A stretch of 64,000 nt of DNA from Pegoplata infirma. Lineage: Eukaryota; Arthropoda; Insecta; Diptera; Anthomyiidae. Below the pieces are notes generated by a model. The model had not been told where the DNA came from and made no database searches. It saw nothing but the letters and a program-made list of their open reading frames with translations. Made by a program: the position numbers and the translations under genes. The stretch's first letter is position 1, and each line of letters opens with the position of its first letter. Positions 11,586 to 21,500 of the stretch are shown in pieces. The stretch is taken from the NCBI GenBank assembly GCA_963921195.1, contig OY992537.1, positions 1,674,001-1,738,000 on the forward strand, given 5' to 3'.

Positions 11586-12018
11586 TAGGGATATAACCAT
11601 TTGCGTTTTTTTGCAAATATCAAAAAGAACCTATCATATTTAGAAAGTACATGAAAAATCAAGAAGAAATGTGTGTTCTTTTTTTCGCGAATGTTAAAAA
11701 AGGTTCGGCACCGATCGCGATGAAGTTTTCGCTAATATTTTTTTTTATTATTCGGAAAACCCGTATTTCTAGTGTCGAAAACCATTTTTTAAATTTGTTA
11801 TTGTTTTATTTTTGTTGTAAAACGACAAAAAGCCAAAAAACGGTGGATGGGAAGGAATCCCACCATAAAACATAAAAAAATGTAAATTTATGGTGTTTTA
11901 GAAATTGCAATCGGTGCCGAAGGTTTTTGGACCAAAATGTCCCCGGATAACGTTTTTTGTTATCAGTATAAAATTGCCCATACGATTCTGATAGGTTCCT
12001 ATTTTGGTTATATCCCTA
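11586..12018. mobile_element. hAT-like MITE with 8-bp TSD
   Basis: Termini TAGGGATATAACCA and TGGTTATATCCCTA, with target duplication CTGTACAT at 11578-11585 and 12019-12026. The TAGGG start fits YARNG. Internally GGTTCGGCACCGATCGC and CAATCGGTGCCGAA are inverted, so it is largely palindromic. A 74-codon ORF inside is chance. Confidence 0.92.
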
Positions 12019-12176
12019 CTGTACATGCATACGTTCAATCATTTCAATACAGTGACCGTTAAAATAATATAACTTTTTTTTAACTTTTCCCAACAAAGGT
12101 TCATAGAAGGTTTATCTTTAAATAGTTTATCATTGGAATTCGTTCCGAAATTCGGTTATTATTATTGCATGTAGGG

Positions 12177-12948
12177 TAGACTGCCCAGAAAAAAACAAAG
12201 TTGTTATTTTCTTAAGGGATACCTGCGAATTTTGTTCCTTTTTGTGCAAAAAAATTTCGGTTTTTTTTTGGGATTTTTAAAATAATATCTAGAGGTCGCG
12301 AACTCGCGTTTTATAACGATTTATTTTTTTTTTTTGAGTTTTTTATTATTTTAAATTGTTAAATATGATTAATATGATAAAATATTAATAATTTCAGACA
12401 AAAAAAAATAAATTAAAAATTAAATATCGCTCATTCCATGAGATGTCTCCCAGAATCTAATAAAATGTTCTTTAATTTATTTGAAATTTCGCACACAGGT
12501 ACACTATGGAGCAATTAAAATAAATTCGTTTTTAGTTTCGCGAAAATCCACGAACGCGAATATATTCGCGAATTCACGGATTTTCTCGGAACTAACAACT
12601 GATTTATTTTAATAGCTTCATAGTGTTCATGTGTGCAAAATTTCAAATAAATTAAGGAACATTTGATTAGATGCTGGGAGACATCTCATGGAATGAGCGA
12701 TATTTAATTTTTAATTTTATTTTTTTTTGTCTGAAATTATTAATATTTTATCATATTAATCATATTTAACAATTTAAAATAATAAAAAACTCAAAAAAAA
12801 TAAATCGTTATAAAACGCGAGTTCGCGACCTCTAGATATTATTTAAAAAATCCCAAAAAAAAACCGAAATTTTTTTGCACAAAAAGGAACAAAATTTGCA
12901 GGTATCCCCCAAGAAAATAAAAACTTCGCTTTTTTTCTGGGCAGTCTA
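12177..12948. mobile_element. near-perfect hairpin, hAT-like, 8-bp TSD
   Basis: Termini TAGACTGCCCAGAAAAAA and TTTTTTCTGGGCAGTCTA, TSD ATGTAGGG at 12169-12176 and 12949-12956. The arms of about 385 bp pair almost continuously to a dyad at CGCGAATATATTCGCG near 12562. Included are CTAGAGGTCGCGAACTCGCG and GAGATGTCTCCCAG with their partners. The fifth terminal base is C, not the usual hAT G, so class rests mainly on TSD length. Confidence 0.92.
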
Positions 12949-12958
12949 ATGTAGGGAT

Positions 12959-13362
12959 TAGTGTTGTAAAAGTACCGGGTGTTTGGGTACTTGGTATCGA
13001 GTACCAACAAATTTTCCGGGTACCCACTACCAAAAAGTCCCTACCCAATACTTTTTATAGTTGTATTTTTTTACATTTTAGCAATAATTTGACGCAAAAA
13101 GTGCAAAGATCGTATTAGATCTTTTAAAATATATCTACAAAAATGCGTTATCGATTGACACTTGTATAAAACAAGTGTCAAAAATACTAAACACCGTCAA
13201 GTAAAAAAAGCAATATTCGTAACGTATTCACTTTTTAAAGTTTTGCTAAGAAAACATACTGAGCGTACACTTAACAAAAAGTATCGAGTAGTATCGAGTA
13301 CCCAATTCAAAAAGTATTGAGTTGTATTGAGTACTGAAAAGTAACAGAAATTTACAACCCTG
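12959..13362. mobile_element. hAT-like MITE with 8-bp TSD, abutting the previous element
   Basis: Termini TAGTGTTGTAAAAGTACC and TTTACAACCCTG, both fitting YARNG. TSD GTAGGGAT sits at 12951-12958 and 13363-13370. Inner sequence is rich in GGGTACTTGGTATCGAGTACC-like words. Its left TSD overlaps the right TSD of the 12177-12948 element by six bases. Confidence 0.88.
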
Positions 13363-13363
13363 G

Positions 13364-13487
13364 TAGGGATGGACACATGAGCAGATAAGTGCGTGATTCA
13401 CCAGTGATCACACGTGAGTTTGATTTATAGTCAATTTTAATCACGTGATTGTGGAATAAAAAAATGCGTGAGAACGAATTTTGCGTG
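13364..13487. mobile_element. CACTCACGC-family terminus (TAGGGATGG start)
   Basis: TAGGGATGGACACATGAG resembles the TAGAGATGGGCGCGTGAG terminus at 36923. It continues with GTGATCACACGTGAG and AATCACGTGATTG. The rest of the element is not recognisable. Confidence 0.55.
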
Positions 13488-13655
13488 TGCACAGAGAGAA
13501 CAGTTTAGTTTTCCCAGCCGAATTTAGAGCCAACTGCATAGTTTAATAATAACAATCGAAATTTTCGGTTGCGATAACCAAAATTTGTTTTAAAAATTTA
13601 ACTTCTGTTGGTTCAAATAAATTTCGGTTGCTGTTTTCTATGTGTGTGAGTGTGT
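13488..13655. mobile_element. small MITE
   Basis: Ends CACAGAGAGAACAG and CTGTTTTCTATGTGTG are imperfect inverted repeats. Inside, AATCGAAATTTTCGGTTGC and AAATTTCGGTTGCTG repeat. A related end is near 56040 (TTTTCTGTGTGTA). No TSD resolved. Confidence 0.5.
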
Positions 13656-13961
13656 TTGCAGAGTTGCCAGTCTAAGGGTTTTATCACCACATTGGGGATT
13701 ATTTTTTTTAAAAGGGAATAAAATGTGTTGTTTTAGGATCCAGGGATTTCATAGGGATAACAAAAATATATTTTTTTTTTCGGCCCGCCCCTTTTGTGGG
13801 CGTTAATATAAAAAAAATATTTTTATAATGATAAAATTTTGTTACTTACGTGCAAAAATTATAATAAATCTATTAGCTAACATTTATAGCAAGGGGGACG
13901 TTTCAGTAAAAATAAATAATAAAATTTCAGTTATTTTAACGGTTAAAAAGCAACTAACATA
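13656..13961. other. hAT-type end CAGAGTTGCCAG and unclassified sequence
   Basis: CAGAGTTGCCAGTCTAAGGG (13659) resembles the CAGTGTTGCCA terminus at 53271. A candidate partner TTGCCAACACTG lies at 15058-15069, but flanks show no shared 8-mer, so no element is called. Confidence 0.4.
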
Positions 13962-14979
13962 TGAGGCATTCCACACCAAATAGCCAGCGAAAAAAAACAT
14001 GTGTCCCATGAATTTTTTAATAGGTGGTATTGATAGCCCTATAAGAAAATTACGTTTTTGGTTTTTAAATTTTTCAAAACCTGAGCTTAAGAGGTGTGGC
14101 TAAATATTGAAGAAATGGTAAAATTTGTGTCGAGTTGCTTTGATTAAATTTTGATTAAATTAAAATGCAATTTTAATTATGGAATGCACCATAATCTCAA
14201 AAATTAGAATTCTTGTATACTTTTTTATGGGCTATCGATTAAAAAATTTTATTTTGAAAAGTTTTTAAAACCTGTTCTGAAATTTTTCCATTTTTTAAAA
14301 AGGCAATTTATCATAAATCTGGCCAATTTTTTCCACCTTAATTTTTTTTTTTTAAGTTTAGATATTTGTCTTTCCACACAAAAAAATTCAGAAGCGTATT
14401 TTTCGTATTTTTTCGGAAAATTGCATTTGAATTTTAAATTTCATAAGAATTTTGTAGTTTGCTTGTACTTTCTTGCTTCAGCATAGCGGATGAGTAACAA
14501 ATATTTGCATAAATAATACTCATAAGCTTTGTTGAAACAAAAATATACAAGAAAATTACAATATTCATATGAAATTTAATATTTAAATGCGATTTTCTCA
14601 AAAAAAAAAAATAAAAACAAGCGACTGAATTTTTTTGTGTGGATAGACAAACATCTAAACTAAAAAAATAAAATAAAAAAAGTTGCCGGATTTTTGATAA
14701 ATTGATTTTTTTTTTAAATTTACAAAATAAAAGTTTTTAATCGATAGCCCATAAAAAAATATACAAGAATGCTAATTTTGAAATTGAGGTGCATTCCGTT
14801 TTAATATGATAAATATTTAATCAAGGCACCTCGACACAAATTTGACCATTTTTTTCAATATTTAGCCACGCCTCCTAAGCCTAGGTTTAGAAAAATTTTA
14901 AAACCAAAAACTCAATTTTCTAAGTTCCATATGGGACACATTTTTTTCTTTAGCGGGACATTTGGTGTGGAATGCCTCA
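13962..14979. mobile_element. foldback element family A, full-length reference copy
   Basis: Termini TGAGGCATTCCACACCAAAT and ATTTGGTGTGGAATGCCTCA with TA on both sides (13960-13961, 14980-14981). Each arm is about 500 bp. The dyad lies near ACAAATATTTGCATAAATA at about 14508. The 1018-bp element has no ORF. Other copies: 2120-3783, 15571-16335, 16569-17230, 30968-31200, 34695-34790 with 38440-38835. TA duplication fits Tc1/mariner-type mobilisation (inference). Confidence 0.92.
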
Positions 14980-15225
14980 TATGTGAATCCATAATATTAA
15001 ATATTTAATGTATGTATTTTTTTAATAATATAAATTTTAATACTTCTATTATTTTTGCCAACACTGTATAAATACATTGCAAAACAAAATATATGTAAAT
15101 ATATTTATAGCGGTATCATTGTGAAAATGTTACGAAACATTTAATCAAATCTAACACAAACAAAAAAATGCTACAATACGTAATAGATTGACTGAATAAC
15201 GACTAGTCTTCTCTATTGCTAACAG

Positions 15226-15450
15226 AACGCCCCGCAACGACCCGACCCGGTAAAACAACCCCTTCTTACATCGTTTACTAGTCTAAAACTGACAGAAGTT
15301 ATTTTTACCAAACTGCACAACGACACCGACTCAGCACATGTGTCACGTGTAAGAAAATGTGCACAATGTTTTAGTCCAGTACAACGATCCCATATAGCTC
15401 ACATGTTTAGAACGGTGGCAACTACAACTGATGGTATGCGAAAATGTTAA
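15226..15450 (+). other. open frame in a GC-richer patch, unknown
   Basis: A 74-codon frame without a start codon runs from just after TCTCTATTGCTAACAG, which looks like a splice acceptor, to a TAA. The patch (15225-15420) is GC-richer than its surroundings. The peptide includes RKCAQCFSPVQRSHIAHM. I do not recognise it. It could be an exon, part of a transposon, or chance. Confidence 0.2.
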
Positions 15451-15570
15451 GGGGGGCTAAAGGGTCTGACAAAGGTTTCAAACACAGTAGCTGAAAACTA
15501 CATATGAACTATGTTTGTATTTATTATTACGAAGTAATCTAGAAATGTTCTTATACAAACTATATACATT

Positions 15571-16335
15571 TGACGCATTCCACACCAAATGTTCTGCTAC
15601 AGAAAAACATGTGTGCCGTAAATATCTGAATAGGTTATATTGATAGCTTTATATGGAATTTAGAAAACTGCGTTTTAGTTTTTTAATTTTTCAAAACCTG
15701 GGCTTATGAAAAAAATGGTGAAATTTGTGTCGAGTTGCCTTGATTAAATATTTATAAAATTAAAATGGAATGCACCATAATTTATGGGCCACGATTAAAA
15801 ATTTTTATTTTAAAAGATTTTCAGAACCTGTTCTGAAGTTTCCCATTTTTTATAAAGTCAATTTATCAAAAGCACGGCCACTTATTGTTAAAGCTTACAT
15901 GTTTGTCTATCCACACAAAAAAAAATTAGATGTTCATTGCATTTGAATATTACATTTCATAATAATTTTGTAATTTTCTTGTATTTTATTGTACTAACAT
16001 GGCGTATGAGCTACAAATCATCTAATTTCGCAAATATTCGTAACTCATACGCTATGTTGAAACAAGCAAATATAAGAAGAAAGCCAAGTTATATGAAATT
16101 TAATATTCAAATGCAATTTTCTCGAAATAAACGAAAAAAGCGCGTCTCATTTTGTTTGTGTGATAGACAAACATTCAAACTAAAAAAAAAATGGCCGGAT
16201 TTTTGATAAATTTACTTTTAAAAATGGTAAATTTCAGAACGTGTTCTGAAATATTTTCCAAAAAAAATGTAGTTGATATCCCATAAAAAATATACAATAA
16301 TCAATAATTTTGAGGGTATGGTACATTCTGTTTTA
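15571..16335. mobile_element. foldback element family A, copy 3 (right end lost)
   Basis: TGACGCATTCCACACCAAAT left terminus, arms and centre as in 13962-14979. The right arm stops at GGTACATTCTGTTTTATCC and joins a Helentron fragment at 16337. It supplies the empty site for the nested insertion at 2271. Confidence 0.8.
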
Positions 16336-16482
16336 TCCACAGACAGACGGACGGACATCCAAACTATGTCTTAGAATCGATCATGGATCAGTTTAATATA
16401 TACTTCATGGGGCCGCCGACAGATATTATATATGGAATGACAAAGTGAGAATACCTCCTCCTGTAGTTGGAGGGTATAAAAA
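16336..16482 (-). mobile_element. Helentron-associated head fragment
   Basis: GACAGACGGACGGACATCC (short GTCY run), ATCGATCATGGATCA, then TGGAATGACAAAGTGAG and GGAGGGTATAAAAA, the family head read backwards. Confidence 0.7.
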
Positions 16483-16568
16483 ACGGTTTTAAGATAAGTG
16501 AAGTTTTTTCTATAAAAAGCTTTGAACAAATTATGTTTTCAGTATTTGCCCTTACAACAAAAAGAAAA

Positions 16569-17230
16569 ATATCCACAACAAATGTGCAGCGAAAAAAAAT
16601 GTGTCCCATAAATTTCTGAATAGGTTGACTTGATATTGTATTGGAACTAAGAAATTTGCGTTTTTGGGCTAAGGAGGCTTATTGACTTTAATAAATATTA
16701 ATCTTTTTTCTCCTTTTTCCCCTTTTTTTACAGTTTAACGTTTTTCTATCCATACTAAAAAAAATCAAAATCGCGTTTTTCCTTTTTTTTTGAAAAAAAT
16801 TGGATTTGAATATTAAATTGCATAATAATTACCTGTTTCAACATAGCGTATGAGTTACGAATATTTGCGAAATTTGTAAAGTGAAAATAATACGCCATGT
16901 TGGAACAAAAAAAATACAAGAAAATTACAAAATTATTATGAAATTTAATATTTAAATGTGATTTTCTCGAAAAAAAAAAAACGAAAAACGCACTTCTGAT
17001 TTTTTTGTGCGTGGATAGATAAAGATGGAAACTTAAAAAAAAGCAAAAATGCGGCCGAATTTTTGATAAGTTGACTTCTTAAAAAAAGGAAAATTTTAGG
17101 TTCTGAAAATTTTTCAAAATAATAATTTTAAATCGATAGCCCATAAAAAAATATAGGGCTATCAATATAACCTATTCAGAAATTCATGGAACATATGTTT
17201 TTCTGTAGCAGGACATTTGGTGTGGAATGT
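16569..17230. mobile_element. foldback element family A, copy 4
   Basis: Left end CCACAACAAATGTGCAGCG, right end TAGCAGGACATTTGGTGTGG with AATGTATA. Arms pair through AATAGGTTGACTTGATA / TATCAATATAACCTATT. About 660 bp, shortened relative to the reference copy. Confidence 0.8.
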
Positions 17231-17492
17231 ATATAATATTTGTTGATATGCATTTTATATTTGTACACTTTTTTTTATTAGTTTTGCTAATTGTGCTGTA
17301 ATATTTTTTAAGTCAATTAATTAAGTATATTAGGGTAGCACTTGCTTAAGTGATCGGTATTTTCATTAATTAGGTACCAATTTGAACATTTTGTCACCAG
17401 ATCAAATAATATTTGAAGAAAATCTGATAACTCTAACTGGTTATTATATAAAGTCTTATTCGATTTTTTGACTTTTTTTCTTTTCATAAATA
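17231..17492. other. AT-rich spacer
   Basis: Nothing recognised. Confidence 0.4.
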
Positions 17493-17494
17493 TA

Positions 17495-17989
17495 CAGTCA
17501 AACTCGGTTATAACGAACTCGGTTATAACGAATTCTCGGTTATAACGAACTAATTCTAAAGTCCCGACGTTTTGGCATCAATTTTCACACAAAATACTTC
17601 TTTTATAACGAACTCGGTTATAACGAATCCTCGGTTAAAACGAACTGCTTATTATGGTCCCCCGAACACAATTTCATGTGTATTTACCTTTTTATAACGA
17701 ACTTCCATAAATATTTTTAAATGAGTGGCAATAATGTTTATCAAAATAACAAAAGGTTGCAATTTTTTGGTTTATATTATAATTTTGACAAAATGTATTA
17801 ATATTTTTAATGATTTCTTCTCAAAAAGTAGTTTATTTACGGAAAAAACAGCAAATAAAACAAAATTAGATCTATTTTTTTGGAAAAAAAACTGGGTTAA
17901 TAAAAAATATACCCCGCTTATAGCGAACTTCGCTTATAACGAACTATTTCTACTGGTCCCTCGGAGTTCGTTATAACCGGGTTCGACTG
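17495..17989. mobile_element. pogo/Tigger-type MITE, TA duplication
   Basis: Termini CAGTCAAACTCGGTTATAAC and GTTATAACCGGGTTCGACTG flanked by TA (17493-17494, 17990-17991). Subterminal TCGGTTATAACGAA motifs repeat about eight times, a known pattern for pogo-like MITEs. An 83-codon ORF at 17725 is not a transposase. Confidence 0.88.
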
Positions 17990-18009
17990 TAATAAAGTTT
18001 ATTCGTCAA

Positions 18010-18062
18010 TATTACAAGGGAAATCTTCCAGCCGTTATACACCGATTTGTCTAAACCTTAAA
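18010..18062 (+). repeat. fragment shared with 62295
   Basis: ACAAGGGAAATCTTCCAGCC, then CCGATTTGTCTAAA resembles 62295-62345. A terminus of an unclassified element. Confidence 0.45.
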
Positions 18063-18328
18063 ATTATTTTAATGTTGGGATGAAACATCGAGGCATTGTT
18101 TAGTAACATTTCTTAAGATTGATGTAACAATTCATCAATATGAAGAAGCTTTTTCTTTATGTGTTAATAATAAGCCAAATTAATCTTAAATAGTGAACTT
18201 TTTACAATCCAATTGTGAAAAAACCCACTCAACAAAATTAAAATATTTGCAACACTAAATAAAAAAAAACACCGTTACACAGTAACTATAATAGAACTTC
18301 ATAAAGTATTTATGACTAAAACTAAATA

Positions 18329-19264
18329 CAGTGACTAAAAGTAATAATGGAACAGCATGTATTTTTAAGCAGTTCTTTAAAGGAAAAGTTATCAATACTA
18401 AACCTGATTATTATCAATCGACTATTTTTGAAAAAAGTGCTATATAGAAAATTTTCCAAGCTTTAATTTAAGCTTGATAGCGTCCAGATTGAGCAAATAT
18501 TAAATGAAATACGAGGGTCACACTGGAAATTAAAATTATTTGTATATGTTTTTTTGAAATATTTTTAAAAATATTCTAAGTCGATTTTTCCAAAGTTCAA
18601 ACATTTAAAATTTAAAAAATTATCCAATAATTTTTATTTAGTTATCAGCTAGTTTTTCCAACAACCCAAACAAAAAATGAAATTTTTTAAATACAGTGGA
18701 AGAAATCCGCATTTTTTGACCTCCAACTCGTTTGACCACCAATTTTTTGTAAACAAAGAAAATTTTTAATTATTCTAAAATCTTATCACTATACACTTAG
18801 GTGTACTCAAATTAATAAACAGTAAAATATTTTCTTTGTTTACAACAAATTGGTGGTCGAAAGAGTTGGAGGTCAAAAAATGCAGATTTCTTCTACTGTA
18901 TTTAAAAAATTTAATTTTTTGTTTGGGTGGTTGGAAAAACAAGCTGATGACTTAATAATAATTATTGAATATTTTTTTAAATTTTTAATGTTTGAACTTG
19001 GGAAAAATCGACTTAGAAATATTTTTAAAAAAATTTCGAAAAAATATCTACAAATAATTTAATTTTCCAGTGCGACCCTCGTATCTCTTTTTATATTTGC
19101 TCAATCTGGACGCTATCCAGCTTAAATTAAAGCTTGGAAAATTTCCTTTATAGCACTTTTTTCAAAAATATTCGATTGATAATAATCAGGTCAAGTATTG
19201 ACAACTTTTCCTTTAAAGAACAGCTATCAAATATATGCTGTTCCATTATTACTTTGAGTCACTG
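18329..19264. mobile_element. long palindromic MITE, TA duplication
   Basis: Termini CAGTGACTAAAAGTAATAAT and ATTATTACTTTGAGTCACTG, with TA at 18327-18328 and 19265-19266. Arms pair nearly throughout, e.g. GCGTCCAGATTGAGCAAATA and its complement near 19095. A 205-bp element is inserted exactly at the dyad (18694-18898). No transposase. Tc1/mariner-type mobilisation is inferred. Confidence 0.92.
18694..18898. mobile_element. MITE inserted at the dyad of the surrounding palindrome
   Basis: Termini CAGTGGAAGAAATCCGC and GCAGATTTCTTCTACTG flanked by TA (18692-18693, 18899-18900). Inside, GACCTCCAACTCGTTTGACC pairs with its inverted copy. Removing it and one TA leaves AAATTTTTTAAATATTTAAAAAATTT centred on TA, a perfect palindrome. 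Confidence 0.88.
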
Positions 19265-19266
19265 TA

Positions 19267-19566
19267 TATTTATCTGATGGATAGAACATACATATGTACA
19301 TTTTGTATTTTAAATTCAACAATTGTGAAAATTTTAATTTAGCAATTTTGTATTCGATATTAGGAAATATGCAAAGCTACTCATAGAATAACAACTAACA
19401 AAAATCCGTATGTTCGTTTTTGCATTGTTGCGAATTATTTAAATATTTGAATGACAAACATTTTGTAAGATTTTTTTTAACACAATTTAAAAAGAAAAAC
19501 CTACAAAAATAAAATACACTGCAATGAATTTCAGTTGCATTTTTATACATACTTCAGATCTTTTAA
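19267..19566. other. AT-rich spacer
   Basis: No gene or classified repeat. Confidence 0.4.
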
Positions 19567-19569
19567 TTA

Positions 19570-19912
19570 CACTATGGTGCAAAATCGAACTTTCCGAATC
19601 GGAATGGAATGAAACCAAAAGCACGTGAAAGTTTACATTTTACATTACAAAACACTCAAGTTGTTTTTTTTTTAGTTCAGTGCTTGATTTTGAAGTTGGT
19701 GATTTTAGTTCAGTGCTTGATTTTGAAGTTGGTGATTTTAAAGCATTTAAAGTTTTTGCATACTAAATATCACCTACTTTACGGGCCTCTGGTGGTACAC
19801 TAATTAAACGTGTGGGGTTTAGCGTCCAAACTTAAGCTCGAAATTACGTTAGCTGTAACCGGTGTAAATTTCGCTGTAATCGGTCCAGTACCTAATTACT
19901 GAATATCCAAAC
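19570..19912. mobile_element. foldback family D, partial copy
   Basis: Starts CACTATGGTGCAAAATCGAA, followed by CTTTCCGAATCGGAAT. It contains the inverted match of 34440-34500 (CTTAAGCTCGAAATTACGTT) and ends at GGTCCAGTACCTAATTACTG. The 5' end resembles the right end of the 34-kb copy (inverted). A direct duplication of TTTAGTTCAGTGCTTGATTT lies at 19671 and 19707. Confidence 0.7.
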
Positions 19913-20244
19913 TATTAAAAACAAATAAGATATAGTCGGCTGTGCCGAATCTTTAAATACAATCCACCAATGCACTATAGGAAATTTTACCCATTTTTGT
20001 GGCCAAAAGTCAAAATTAAAATTTTTTAAAACATTATTTTTTTTACATTAATATAAAGAAAACTTAACAAAGTTAACAATTCTTTCTCAATTTTTCGACA
20101 GAATTGATGTACTGTCACTTTATCAATAGTTTTTCTTGCAATTTCTTACTTAGTTATAAAATAACGATTGAGTGCAGCGAATTTAGTGATAGCTTCTAAC
20201 AAAAGTTTTTATATTAAGAATTTATAGTTTTTAAAAACTAAAAA

Positions 20245-20913
20245 ATGGAAAATAATGTCGAAGGTGAGTACTTTAATGATAAATAGTGAAATGTTGGTGA
20301 ACTCATCTATTAGATCGATTTAATTGGAAAAATTGAAGTGACCTTAAGATGAACTTATTGAAGTATGAATTGGAATTTTATTTTGACTTTAAAAAAAATG
20401 ATAGCATATGTTAGCTATAAAACCATAAAAGTTCTCTAGGACAATCAATTACCTTCCGAATTTAACAAATTTCAAGGTCGGATATGTGCAACTTTTTTTT
20501 AAAAACGCATTTTTCCAGGTGACTACTGAGTGCCAAATTCAGAGTTATTTAATACATGGCGAGAGAAATAAATCAGAGGTGGATAAGGAGCCGCTATTTC
20601 TGGCCATTTCTTTTCATACATTGCTGAGAGTGAATGTTTCGAAAACTTTAAACAATATATAAAGGAGGAATTAAGAATATTTTGTTCAAATATAAATATG
20701 AAAAGGATTAAAAGTTGAAGGAGTTTGAAAGTTTTTGAAAGACAGCATGCTGTTTGGCTTAAAGGCAATACTTGGCTAAGAAAACTTGAAACGCAGCCTG
20801 CCTCCACTAAATCGAAACCTGGGCGGCCGCAATTAACTTTTTTGTCAAAATCTACGAGAACAAAAATACGAGTTACAGCAGAAATCTCTAAAGATCTAAT
20901 TAGGGAAGTTTAG
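20245..20913 (+). pseudogene. decayed transposon-encoded protein, two exons
   Basis: Candidate exon 1 (20245-20263) starts ATG and reads MENNVE, followed by a strong donor GGTGAGTA. A pyrimidine-rich acceptor TTTTTCCAG ends at 20518, and exon 2 continues in the same phase. Exon 2 has several in-frame stops (TGA 20527, TAA, TAA, TGA about 20716) but stays in one frame to 20913. Readable pieces: ECFENFKQYIKEELRIFC, then FERQHAVWLKGNTWL, then a basic KSKPGRPQLTF with KSTRTKIR. The order 'F..R...WL... GRP.L.F...S.RTK.R' resembles N-terminal regions of transposon-derived animal proteins as I recall them. The catalytic domain is absent. It sits inside a Transib-like element, so it is probably a remnant of that element's gene. 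A protein search would decide. Confidence 0.55.
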
Positions 20914-21088
20914 CCCCTAGCTCTTGCTTCATCTACGGCTGCCCGTAGTGGCATTTTGAAATGTAGTTGACGACTTGGAACTCAAAAATCAAATTTTTGA
21001 ATAAAATCCTTATTAAAAAGTAGATTTGTTTTACACTTCTTAAAATTGTTAAAATAAATTTCTACTGTTATCTTCGAAAGTTAGTATA

Positions 21089-21252
21089 CACTCAAAAAAA
21101 AAAAAAAGAAATAGTAAAAACAGTTTAGAAAACCATATAATCTATCAAGGATCTAAAAAATCTTAGATGCGGAAACTTATAACCCGGGAACCCTGTTTGG
21201 AATTAATTATTAGTTAATTTTTTAGGCAACTTACTAAATTTTTTTTTGAGTG
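21089..21252. mobile_element. TACACTC-type MITE, TA duplication
   Basis: Ends CACTCAAAAAAAAAAA and TTTTTTTTGAGTG, flanked by TA. 164 bp, nested in the Transib-like element. Confidence 0.75.
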
Positions 21253-21500
21253 TATGAAAAACTTTAAGAGTCACTCCCTCCCTCTAAAGAGTCTTCCAAA
21301 AGTCAAATCAAAAAAAATCATTGAAATCGGTCCAGCCGTTTGGCTGTAAATAATTTTGGCCAAAAAAAAGGTAAAATTTCCTATAGTGCAATGTAAAGAT
21401 TAAAAAAACAAAAATTGTTGTTTTACCAATATTTCGATGTGTTACATACGAAATTACAAACTTATATATACCCTCTATCACTAGAGTGAAAGGTATAACA

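Larger units (their letters stand above)
19973..21388. mobile_element. Transib-like element with 5-bp TSD and a broken gene
   Basis: Termini CACTATAGGAAATTTTACC and GGTAAAATTTCCTATAGTG, with TSD CAATG at 19968-19972 and 21389-21393. A CAC-starting terminus plus a 5-bp TSD is the Transib pattern, whose ends resemble the RAG recombination heptamer. It carries a decayed two-exon reading frame (20245-20913) and a later MITE (21089-21252). Class is inference from ends and TSD; the catalytic core is not visible. Confidence 0.82.
19925..21500 (-). mobile_element. Helentron-associated element split by a Transib-like insertion
   Basis: Tail hairpin TAGTCGGCTGTGCCGAAT is at 19933-19950. The head, with ATTTCGATGTGTTACATACG and TATATACCCTCTATCACTAG, is at 21430-21490, both in minus orientation. 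The 1416-bp element 19973-21388 lies between. Confidence 0.75.

Noticed and set aside
13659..15069. A hAT element with CAGAGTTGCCAG and TTGCCAACACTG ends
   Set aside because: No shared 8-mer at the flanks, and a complete family A element lies between; kept only as a possible end.
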